Assembly: GCA_023248915.1 (NCBI GenBank)
Contig: JAHFDQ010000180.1
Coordinates: 1-10,325, forward strand
Direction of reading: 5' to 3'
Length of the DNA: 10,325 nucleotides
Source: Archangiaceae bacterium
GTDB lineage: Bacteria; Myxococcota; Myxococcia; Myxococcales; Myxococcaceae
The notes under the pieces are model-generated. The model made no database searches and had not been told where the DNA came from. It saw nothing but the letters and a program-made list of their open reading frames with translations. Shown here piece by piece: positions 1-8,992 of the stretch; within the stretch, counting starts at the first letter, position 1, and the number at the start of each line of letters is the position of its first letter. Made by a program: the position numbers and the translations under genes.

Positions 1-1238
1 TGACCGGCGGCACCACGCTGCGCTCGGGCGACGAGATTCGCCTCGGAAACGTGGTCCTCCGGTTCGAGGACGACGGTTCTCAAACCCCGGCGCCGGAGGA
101 CGGCCGGGTGGCAGTGCTCGAGACCGAGTTGCGCCAGGCAAGGGCGCTGCTTTCGCTTCACGAGACCTTTCTGCGCTGCACCAGCTTGCCATTCTTGCTT
201 CAGGGCGTAGCGCGGGACCTGGTGTCGGCCCTCAAGTGCGAACGCTTCGCCCTCTTCACCCGGGACGCGTCCGACTCGAAGTCCTGGAGGGTCGCCGTGC
301 TGCACGGAACCTCTACCGTGCCGCCAGGCTGGGTCGAGACGCTGGAACGAGGACGGCAGCCGGCGGCGTTCATCGAGGCGAGTTCGCTCGAAGAGAAGCG
401 AGTCATGGTCGTGGCCTCGCTGAGCGGGGGCGACACCGACGCGGTCCTGGTGGCGGACCTTCCTCGCGGCCGGCAGCTTGAACCGGCTGCACGCGAGCTG
501 ACCCGCGCCCTTTGCAGCCACGTTTCCGGGGCCGTGGCGCACCTGTCGCTTCAGCACAAGGTGCGCCGAGAGGAGGCCCTGCGCGCGAGCCTCTCAAGGT
601 ACCTCTCGGAGCAGGTGGCCCAGGCAGTGCTCGAGGGCCGCCTGGACCTGAAGCTGGGCGGGCAGCGTCGCAGCGTCAGCGTCCTGTTCGTCGACGTCCG
701 CGGCTTCACACGGCTCTCCGAGCAGCTCGAGCCGGAGGCCATTCTCCAGATGCTCAACGCCCACTTCGGCAACGTCGTGCCGATCATCAAGGCCGCCCAA
801 GGAACGGTCGACAAGTTCATCGGAGACGCCCTGATGGCGGTCTTCGGGGCGCCCAACGAGTTGCCCGACCACCCCTTGCGCGCTGTCCAGGCCGCCGTGG
901 CCATTCAGCGCGCGACCGTCGAGCTCGCCCGGAACCTGTCGCTCTCGAAGCTGGCGGGCGGCGCGGCACCGACTGGCTTCGCCGTCGGGGTGGGGGTGAA
1001 CACCGGCTCGGCGGTGGCGGGGAACCTGGGCACCGACGAGCGAAAGGAGTACGCGGTGATCGGCGACGCGGTGAACGTCGCTTCCCGGCTCTGCGCGACC
1101 GCCAAGCCGGGCGAGGTCCTGGTCGGCCCGTTGACGGCGGACGCCATTCGTGGCCACTTCGAGCTCTCCGAGGCGATTCCCGTCAAGGTGAAGGGGCGGG
1201 AGCAGCCGGTGCAGACCCATCGGGTGTTGGGTGGCGGC

Positions 1239-3551
<2,313 letters not shown>

Positions 3552-3604
3552 CGAGGTCCATTGTGGCAGACCGGCGACCTGGGCCGCTACGGGTCGGTAC
3601 GCTG

Positions 3605-4720
3605 TCACCGAGTCAGGATGTGCCTGGCCAGCCCGCCGGCGGCGGCGCGGGCGACGCGCCCGGCCTCGGCGAGCCGGGCCGCCAGCGCGGGCCCCCGGAC
3701 TCGTACATTCAGGTACCGGCGTTCGCCGTCCACCCAGGCGCGCTTGTACGGTTCGTCGCCCCGGAGGAAGTCCCAGGTGGCGAGGCCTTCGGCGAATGAG
3801 TCGCGCAGGCACTCGGCGATGAGGACGGTGCCGACGCTCCGGTCGCGCCAGTCCGGATGGTGGCCGCTCTGGTAGTAGGCGAACGTCTTTCCCCAGCGCC
3901 AGCCCAGCACGGCCGCGACCGGCGCTCCTGTCGCCCACATCGTCACGAGCCGGAGGCGCCCTGAAGCCGCCAGGCGCCCGGCGACTTCGCGGAGGAACCC
4001 GAACATCGGCCCGTCGAACGTCGTCGAGCGCGTCCCGAAGCGCATTCGGTGCAGGTCCACCAGCGAGTCGAACGCGGGCCCGACCTCGGAAGGCGCGGCA
4101 ACGCGGACGACTCTGTAGCCCGGTTGCCGGTCCAGCCACCGCGCCCGCCGCCTCACCTGCGCGGCGAGGCCTCCGGGCCGCCCGGCCAGGTAGTCGTCGA
4201 ACGTGCCGTCAAGGCCGCCGCGGGGCGAAACCACTTGCGCGTCCGAACGCACCGCGTGGCCGCTGGCCGTTCCGAATCGCCCCTCGATGGCCCGGGCCAG
4301 GGCAGACCCGGGCCGGACCGCGTCGAGGGCCAGCTCGTCGAAGGGGACCTGCGCTCCTAGCGCGGCCGCGAAGACGTCGGCCAGCCGCGCTTCGTCGGTT
4401 GGCCCGGCGACCACGCCAAGGTCCTCCGCGGCGCCCGGTCCGGCGCCCACGAAGGCCAACCGGCGACGGCCGAGGCCCGCGGGACCGGCGAGCCGTTCTT
4501 CGTACAGCGGCAGCACTCCCCGAATCGCGTTCGCTTCCCGCGCCACCAGCACCCGAAGCGCCCGTCCCGTTCCGAAGGCCTTCCACCAAGGCCAGACCCA
4601 GGCGAACTGCCGGAAGGCGTGGTTGTCCTCCTCGCTCGCAAGCAGCGCGTCGAAGGTGGAAGCCAACCGCTCGAGCTCGCCTGCCTGGGTGAGGACTTCG
4701 GTGCGAAGCGGTGGCGGCAC
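3605..4720 (-). CDS. CelD/FemAB-like GNAT acetyltransferase
   Basis: A predicted cytoplasmic acyltransferase of the Acetyltransf_6 (CelD/BcsL) type, a family common in exopolysaccharide loci, where members probably acylate sugars or sugar-linked amines. With the start used here it has 371 residues. An N-terminal half-domain holds FRQFAWVWPWWKAFG (36-50). The second half (~175-332) has the family pattern: an Arg-rich helix, LHRMRFG (223-229), the strand pair around PVAAVLGWRWG, YYQSG (282-286), and the closing FLRGDEPYKRAW (318-329). The frame is open up to a TTG at 4822, but the extra part is a Pro/Gly-rich stretch that would run into the divergent aminotransferase. I prefer the GTG at 4720, with GGA 6 nt upstream; the GTG at 4738 is also possible. 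It lies 53 bp upstream of the kinase gene on the same strand. The family call is strong; donor and acceptor are unknown. Confidence 0.88.
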   Translation of the reverse strand: MPPPLRTEVLTQAGELERLASTFDALLASEEDNHAFRQFAWVWPWWKAFGTGRALRVLVAREANAIRGVLPLYEERLAGPAGLGRRRLAFVGAGPGAAEDLGVVAGPTDEARLADVFAAALGAQVPFDELALDAVRPGSALARAIEGRFGTASGHAVRSDAQVVSPRGGLDGTFDDYLAGRPGGLAAQVRRRARWLDRQPGYRVVRVAAPSEVGPAFDSLVDLHRMRFGTRSTTFDGPMFGFLREVAGRLAASGRLRLVTMWATGAPVAAVLGWRWGKTFAYYQSGHHPDWRDRSVGTVLIAECLRDSFAEGLATWDFLRGDEPYKRAWVDGERRYLNVRVRGPALAARLAEAGRVARAAAGGLARHILTR

Positions 4721-4815
4721 GAGCGTTCCGCGGTGCACGGCCGATGCCGTCCCCGGCCCAGGTCCCGGTTGCCGACCTTCGCCTGCGCCCACAGGTTTCG
4801 GCGGCGGACCGCTCG
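4721..4815. other. divergent intergenic gap between acetyltransferase and aminotransferase
   Basis: If the preferred starts are right, these 95 bp separate two divergent genes and should carry promoters in both directions. I see no convincing -35/-10 pair on either strand. Both neighbouring reading frames stay open across the gap, so its true size depends on the starts, which the sequence does not settle. Confidence 0.35.
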
Positions 4816-5964
4816 ATGGCAAGAAGCCTGGCTCCTATTTTTGCAGTGCCTGGGCTGGGGCTAATGCAGCTTCTGCCTCGGTCGCGGGGAGCACAGCGCA
4901 CCTTCCCGCTCAGGGCACATGGCTTGTTGCCCACCTACCTGGCGCGCAACGCCGTCTGGCGGGTCGCGCGCCTGCTCGACCTGGTGGGCGGCGAGGTCAT
5001 CGTTCCGGCGTACCACCACGGTGTGGAGATCGCGGCGCTTCTGCACGCGGGGGTCGCGGTGAGCTTCGCGCGCGTGGATGGCGCCGCCCGGCTCGACCTC
5101 GAGGACGTCGAGGCGCGCATCGGGCCGAGGACCCGCGCGCTGTACCTCATTCACTACGCGGGGTTTCCCCAGGACACGGACGCGGCGGTCGGCCTCGTCC
5201 GCCGCCACGGGTTGAAGCTCATCGAGGATTGCGCCCTGGCGCTGTTTTCCCGCGACGGCGCGCGGCCGCTCGGCTCGGCGGGAGATGCCGCCGTCTTCTG
5301 CTTCTACAAGACGCTGCCGGTGGCGCACGGCGGCGCGCTGGTCGTGAAGTCGCCCTTGGTGGCGTTCGCACCCGGTGAGCCGCCGGTGGCGCCGGCGTTG
5401 GCGGCCACGCTCTCTCACGCCGTGGGCTCGATGCTCGTCACCGGAGAACGCACCCTCGGCGCAGCCGGAGCGCGGTTGCGCGGCCTGGCCCGAACCACGG
5501 CGAGAGGCGGTCGGGCCTGGGCGCGGCACCTCGACGTCGCCGTCGGAACGCAAGGGCTGGACCCGGCGGCGCTCGGGCTCGGGATGAGCGCCCTCATGCG
5601 CTGGGTCGTCGACCGGACCGACGCCGAAGCGGTGGTCCGCGCGCGGCGAGCAAATTGGCTGGCCCTGCACGCGCAACTCGGGCGCCCGGAGCGAGCCGTG
5701 TGGAATCGCCTACCGGATGGAGTCTGCCCGCTCTTTTACGGGGTTCGGGTGGACGACAAAGCCAGAGCGCTCGCCCGCCTCGCAGGCGACGGAATCCAGG
5801 CAATCGATTTCTGGAACCGCGGGCACGAATCTCTCGACGCGGCCGCCTACCCGGAAGCCCGAGAGCTCAGGCGGTCGGTGGTCGAGCTGCCCTGCCACCA
5901 GGACTTGGGGCCCGAGGAAGTTCTCCGCGTGGCCCAGTCTGCGCGGCGCGCGCTCGAAGCGTAG
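4816..5964 (+). CDS. DegT/DnrJ/EryC1/StrS-type PLP aminotransferase
   Basis: A PLP-dependent enzyme of the sugar aminotransferase family, which transfers an amino group to nucleotide-linked keto sugars used in surface polysaccharides. With the ATG at 4816 it has 382 residues. Seen in order: GGEVIVPAYHHGVEIAALLHAG (in two parts, ~58-78), where the family usually has a P-x-F/Y-T-F motif; TRALYLIHYAGFPQD; IEDCALALFS with the PLP-ring Asp138; GDAAVFCFYK with Lys165 as the Schiff-base lysine, six residues before Gly-Gly as in the family; and a C-terminal ELPCHQDLG (~357-365). The catalytic residues are intact, but YHHG and AHGG (instead of GEGG) put it in a divergent subgroup, so the sugar cannot be named. 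The frame is open from 4711. The ATG at 4864, after a GGGG, is the main alternative start but would remove the PIFAVPGLG segment. It is divergent from the acetyltransferase, and 149 bp separate it from the lyase gene. Confidence 0.88.
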   Translation: MARSLAPIFAVPGLGLMQLLPRSRGAQRTFPLRAHGLLPTYLARNAVWRVARLLDLVGGEVIVPAYHHGVEIAALLHAGVAVSFARVDGAARLDLEDVEARIGPRTRALYLIHYAGFPQDTDAAVGLVRRHGLKLIEDCALALFSRDGARPLGSAGDAAVFCFYKTLPVAHGGALVVKSPLVAFAPGEPPVAPALAATLSHAVGSMLVTGERTLGAAGARLRGLARTTARGGRAWARHLDVAVGTQGLDPAALGLGMSALMRWVVDRTDAEAVVRARRANWLALHAQLGRPERAVWNRLPDGVCPLFYGVRVDDKARALARLAGDGIQAIDFWNRGHESLDAAAYPEARELRRSVVELPCHQDLGPEEVLRVAQSARRALEA

Positions 5965-6079
5965 CGCGGTGACCGGGCGGCTGGCGCTCGGTCCTTCGAA
6001 TTGCCCGCTCCCACTCCGGCCCGGCTCGGCTCGGTCTTCGTTTCGATTGGAATGACCATCACCCGTCAGTTGCTCTGCC

Positions 6080-6107
6080 CCCTCGCACACTTGCCGTTTC
6101 GCGAGGG
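6080..6107 (+). promoter_or_regulatory. hairpin covering the ribosome binding site of the lyase gene
   Basis: CCCTCGC (6080-6086) and GCGAGGG (6101-6107) are perfectly complementary over 7 bp with a 14-nt loop. The right arm contains the GAGGG of the Shine-Dalgarno sequence (GAGGGAG, 6103-6109) for the ATG at 6114. If the transcript folds this way, the ribosome site would be masked. The pairing is read directly; a control function is inferred, and chance stems are common at this base composition. The rest of 5965-6079 shows no clear terminator or promoter. Confidence 0.4.
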
Positions 6108-6113
6108 AGTGAC

Positions 6114-7343
6114 ATGTCACATCGCTACTGGCCGTTCGTCGTCGCAGCCATCTCGTCCATCGGTTTCCCACACACCGCCGCCGCGACCGTCATCTGGCGC
6201 GGCGACTGGGAGACCGGAGATCGCTCGCAGTGGAGCCAGACCGAGATGGTCTCGCCTGACCGCCTGCAGGTCGTCCCGTCGCCGGTTCGCCAGGGGCAGT
6301 ACTCGCTGCGCGCCGAGGTCATCCAGGGCGACAACCCCATCAACGCGAGCGGAAACCGGAACGAGCTGGTCAAGTACGACGGCTCGGTCGAAGGCGCGGA
6401 GTACTATTACGGCTGGAGCGTCCTCTGGCCGTCCGATTACCCGCTCACGCCGACGTGGCAGGTGTTCACGCAGTGGCACCACCCGGGATGCTGCGGCGCT
6501 CCGCCGGTGCGCTTCGTGCTCGGCTGCAGCGCCGCCGACTGCGGCCAGCCGCTGACCGACCAGCTCTTCCTCATCGTGGACAACCAGCAGGTGTGGACCT
6601 ACGGGCCCCTCACCCTGGGCGTGTGGCACTCGTTCATTCTGCACGTCAAGTGGTCAGCCACCCCGACCACCGGCTTCGTCGAGCTCTGGTACGACGGGCA
6701 GCTCGTCGTCCCGAAGCGGTTCATCCGGACGATGTTCAACGCGACGGACACCGACTACATGAAGATGGGGCTGTACCGCGACGCGGCGACCCAGCCCACG
6801 GCCGTGCTCTTCCACGACGGCCTCGTTCAGGCGACAACCTTCGCCGAAGTCGAACAGACGGGGCAGGGCACGGTCGACGCCGGCATCAGCGTACCGGGCG
6901 CGGGCACGGGCTCGGGGGACTCGGGGGTGGGCGTGCCGGACGCGGGCGGCGGTTCTGGCTGGCACGATGCCGGGTCGGGCGTGCCGGACGCGGGTGGCGG
7001 TTCTGGCTGGCACGACGCCGGGTCGAGCGTGCCGGACGGGGGCACCGGTTCCGGCTGGCACGATGCCGGTTCGGGTGCGGCGGACTCGGGGACTGGGGTT
7101 GGGTATCTCGATGCCGGCTCGGGCGGGGGGCAGCCGGACTACGGCCCCGACGGTCCGCGGGTAGATTTGGGGAACGTCGCGGACCCGCCAGGCCCGGTTG
7201 ACACCCAGCCTGCTGGCGACGCCACCGTTGACGGGATGGTCACCGGTGGTTGCAGCGCAATGCCGTCGGCTGTCGCGCCCTGGACTCTTCTGCTCGCGAT
7301 GGCGGCTTCACGGCGGTTGCGGGCGCGTCGGCGAGCTGACTGA
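6114..7343 (+). CDS. secreted polysaccharide-lyase-like protein with repeat tail and MYXO-CTERM-type sorting signal
   Basis: A 409-residue exported protein. The ATG at 6114 follows a strong GAGGGAG. Residues 1-24 form a signal peptide ending in TAAA. Residues ~26-250 match the jelly-roll Polysacc_lyase (PF14099, heparin lyase I/PL20-like) pattern: FDWET-like GDWETGDRSQW, GQYSLRAEV, NRNELVKYD (79-89), WQVFTQWH (115-122), WHSFILHVKW (171-180), FVELWYDGQLV, YMKMGLYRDA and a closing VLFHDGL strand. Four cysteines (126, 127, 138, 143) may form disulfides. Residues ~256-340 are a Gly/Ser/Asp repeat, a likely flexible spacer. The C-terminus has GGC (378-380), a short hydrophobic stretch (APWTLLLAMAA) and RRLRARRR, the MYXO-CTERM layout whose Cys is handled by a myxosortase before display on the outer surface. 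The hydrophobic part is short and broken by Ala/Ser. The substrate is unknown; a uronic-acid polymer is the family's usual target. It may trim the polymer made by its neighbours. Confidence 0.85.
   Translation: MSHRYWPFVVAAISSIGFPHTAAATVIWRGDWETGDRSQWSQTEMVSPDRLQVVPSPVRQGQYSLRAEVIQGDNPINASGNRNELVKYDGSVEGAEYYYGWSVLWPSDYPLTPTWQVFTQWHHPGCCGAPPVRFVLGCSAADCGQPLTDQLFLIVDNQQVWTYGPLTLGVWHSFILHVKWSATPTTGFVELWYDGQLVVPKRFIRTMFNATDTDYMKMGLYRDAATQPTAVLFHDGLVQATTFAEVEQTGQGTVDAGISVPGAGTGSGDSGVGVPDAGGGSGWHDAGSGVPDAGGGSGWHDAGSSVPDGGTGSGWHDAGSGAADSGTGVGYLDAGSGGGQPDYGPDGPRVDLGNVADPPGPVDTQPAGDATVDGMVTGGCSAMPSAVAPWTLLLAMAASRRLRARRRAD
6933..7124 (+). repeat. 48-bp in-frame tandem repeat within the lyase gene
   Basis: Three near-identical 48-bp units begin at 6933, 6981 and 7029, each encoding VPDAGGGSGWHDAGSG or a close variant (residues 274-321). 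A fourth, decayed unit (7077-7124) encodes AADSGTGVGYLDAGSG. A shortened related unit precedes 6933. Unit length is a multiple of three, so copy-number change would keep the frame and alter only spacer length. The two best copies differ at only a few bases, which suggests recent duplication or ongoing recombination. Confidence 0.92.
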
Positions 7344-7403
7344 CCGAGCGGCCGTGAAGCGGCGTTCAGTCTGAATGTGCCGGAGCGATGTCGTGAGGCC
7401 GCC

Positions 7404-7419
7404 CTCGACTCAGCTCGAG
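7404..7419. promoter_or_regulatory. short inverted repeat in the lyase-flippase gap
   Basis: CTCGACTCAGCTCGAG has half-sites CTCGA and TCGAG around a 6-bp spacer, 34 bp upstream of the GG element of the sigma-54-like promoter. It could be a protein-binding site, for example for an activator, but the half-sites are short and common at this base composition. The remainder of 7344-7451 holds no clear terminator. Confidence 0.2.
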
Positions 7420-7451
7420 CAGAACGGATTGACGGCTCGGGCTGAACGGGT

Positions 7452-7469
7452 CTGGCACCTAGAGTGCAC
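7452..7469 (+). promoter_or_regulatory. sigma-54-like (-24/-12) promoter upstream of the flippase
   Basis: CTGGCACCTAGAGTGCAC contains TGGCAC at the -24 element and TGCA at the -12 element, with GG (7454-7455) and GC (7466-7467) exactly 10 bp apart, as sigma-54 requires. Mismatches to the consensus TGGCACG-N4-TTGCA are the base after TGGCAC and the first T of TTGC. Transcription would start near 7479, just before the ATG at 7481. That leaves almost no leader and makes the TTG at 7520 (GAAGG at 7511-7515) worth considering as the real start. The match is seen; activity is inferred. Confidence 0.5.
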
Positions 7470-7480
7470 GCTGGCACGGC

Positions 7481-8992
7481 ATGGTGACGGCGGGGCAGGG
7501 GACCGGGGCTGAAGGCTCATTGTTCGCTCGCGCCAGCCCGCTGATGGCGGCAAGGCTGGCGTCCGCGGCCGTTACTTTTTTCATTCCGCTGGTGCTCGCG
7601 CGGACTTTGCGCCTGGCCGAGTACGGCACGTACAAACAGTTCCTGCTGATCGCGCAGACGCTGTACTACACGCTGCCCCTCGGCGTTCCTCAGGCGCTCT
7701 ACTACTTCGTCCCGCGCGCGGAACAGCGGCGCCCCTACTTCGTCCAGACGCTCGGGTTCCTGCTCGCCGCGGGGGCAGTCGCGGGAGCGGTCATCCTCTC
7801 GCTGGGCGGGCCGATCGCCCACTTCTTCTCGAACCCCGAGCTCTACCGCCACCGCTGGTCGCTGGCGCTCTACGTCTTCGGGCTCATCGGCAGCTTCCCG
7901 CTCGAAGTTTCGCTCACCAGCAGCGGCCGGACCCGCCACGCCGCGGTCGCGTACCTCGTCTCGGATGGCGTGCGGGCGGTGGCGATGACGGTGCCGGCGC
8001 TCCTCGGGTTCGGCGTCACCGGGGTGATGGTTTGCCTCGCCGCCTTTGCCCTGGCGCGGCAGGTCGTCACCTGCGTGCTGGTGGTGCGGTCGAGCCGGGG
8101 GCCGTGGTGGCGCCGCGGGCTCTTCTTCGAACAGCTCGCCTACGCCGCCCCGTTCGGAGCGGCGGTGGCCATCGCCATTCCTCAGCAGTACGCCCACCAG
8201 TACGCGGTGTCGGCGCTGGTTTCGCCCGAGGCCTTCGCGCTCTACGCCGTGGGCTGTTTCCAACTGCCCTTCATCGACCTGCTCTACACGCCGACCAGCG
8301 AGGTGCTGATGGTCAGGCTCGGAGAGCTCGACCGGGCGGGCCGGAAAGCCGAGGGCGTCCGCCTGTTCCGCAAGGCGAGCGCCGCGCTCGCGCTGGCGGT
8401 GCTGCCGGTCGCGGTCTTCTTCTTCGGCGCCGCCCCCGACGTCATCGCGGCACTCTTCGGAGACCGCTTCGTCTCGGCGGCCCCCCTGTTTCGCATCGGC
8501 CTGGCCGCCGTCGTCCTGGCGGCGCTGCCGGTCGACGCGGTCCTTCGCGCGTGTGGGCACACCCGGCACATTCTCCTGGCGAACGCGCTGAAGGCGGTGG
8601 TCACCGTCCCGCTGCTCTGGTTCGGAGTGAAGACCTTCGGCATGCGGGGTGCGCTCGCGAGCTGGGTGGTGGTCGAGTACTTCGGCAAGGCGGTGCTGCT
8701 CGCCAAGGTGCCTCGGGCGCTGGGCGAGGGCGACCAGCGCGCGCGGTTCGGCGACCTGTTGCCGTTGTCCGAGATGGGCCGGGCCCTGGTCGGGGTGGCC
8801 TTCGCCGCGGCGGGAGTGGTCGGGCTTCGCGCCGCGATGCACCCGGCCCTGGGTTGGATGCCGAACGGGCACGCGGCTCGGGTGGTCGCCCTGGCGGCCG
8901 CGGGGTTGGCCTTCGGGACTGCCTACCTGGTCGCGCTCCGCTGGGCGGGGCTGCGCCTTTCGCCCTCGATGTTCGATCGGAGACCTGCGTGA
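7481..8992 (+). CDS. Wzx/PST-type polysaccharide flippase
   Basis: An inner-membrane protein of the MOP (MATE/PST) superfamily, 503 residues, with about 12 hydrophobic segments spread over the whole length (for example ~20-41, 88-110, 127-145, 163-200, 220-240, 297-318, 335-355, 365-382, 430-450, 465-487). It would flip undecaprenyl-linked oligosaccharide to the periplasmic face. Family-like features are the N-terminal ARTLRLAEYGTYKQ after the first helix and LFGDRFVSAAPLFRI (325-339). Length is normal for the family. The ATG at 7481 has a poor ribosome site. A TTG at 7520 has GAAGG 4 nt upstream and would remove 13 residues (MVTAGQGTGAEGS) that precede the first helix and look dispensable. 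A sigma-54-like promoter lies directly upstream. The stop overlaps the start of the deacetylase (GTGA), so the two are probably co-translated. The sugar carried is unknown; a lipid II-type flippase is less likely given the context. Confidence 0.88.
   Translation: MVTAGQGTGAEGSLFARASPLMAARLASAAVTFFIPLVLARTLRLAEYGTYKQFLLIAQTLYYTLPLGVPQALYYFVPRAEQRRPYFVQTLGFLLAAGAVAGAVILSLGGPIAHFFSNPELYRHRWSLALYVFGLIGSFPLEVSLTSSGRTRHAAVAYLVSDGVRAVAMTVPALLGFGVTGVMVCLAAFALARQVVTCVLVVRSSRGPWWRRGLFFEQLAYAAPFGAAVAIAIPQQYAHQYAVSALVSPEAFALYAVGCFQLPFIDLLYTPTSEVLMVRLGELDRAGRKAEGVRLFRKASAALALAVLPVAVFFFGAAPDVIAALFGDRFVSAAPLFRIGLAAVVLAALPVDAVLRACGHTRHILLANALKAVVTVPLLWFGVKTFGMRGALASWVVVEYFGKAVLLAKVPRALGEGDQRARFGDLLPLSEMGRALVGVAFAAAGVVGLRAAMHPALGWMPNGHAARVVALAAAGLAFGTAYLVALRWAGLRLSPSMFDRRPA

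Noticed and set aside
3552..4139. Upstream extension of the kinase reading frame
   Set aside because: It overlaps the acetyltransferase gene on the same strand in another frame and has Arg/Pro-rich shadow composition; the kinase N-domain begins after 3551.
4829..4845. TGGCTCCTATTTTTGCA, a second sigma-54-like sequence near the aminotransferase start
   Set aside because: The GG-to-GC spacing is 11 bp, not 10, and it lies inside the likely coding region. Sigma-54 is strict about this spacing.
6933..7124. Repeat array as a CRISPR
   Set aside because: Units are directly adjacent with no spacers and are in frame within a protein gene.
7517..8872. 451-residue minus-strand frame opposite the flippase
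   Set aside because: Very Arg/Glu/His-rich, the complement of membrane-helix codons; no motif.
8032..8988. Upstream extension of the deacetylase reading frame
   Set aside because: Arg/Gly/Ala-rich shadow of the flippase gene; the NodB protein has a clear GTG start with ribosome site at 8989.
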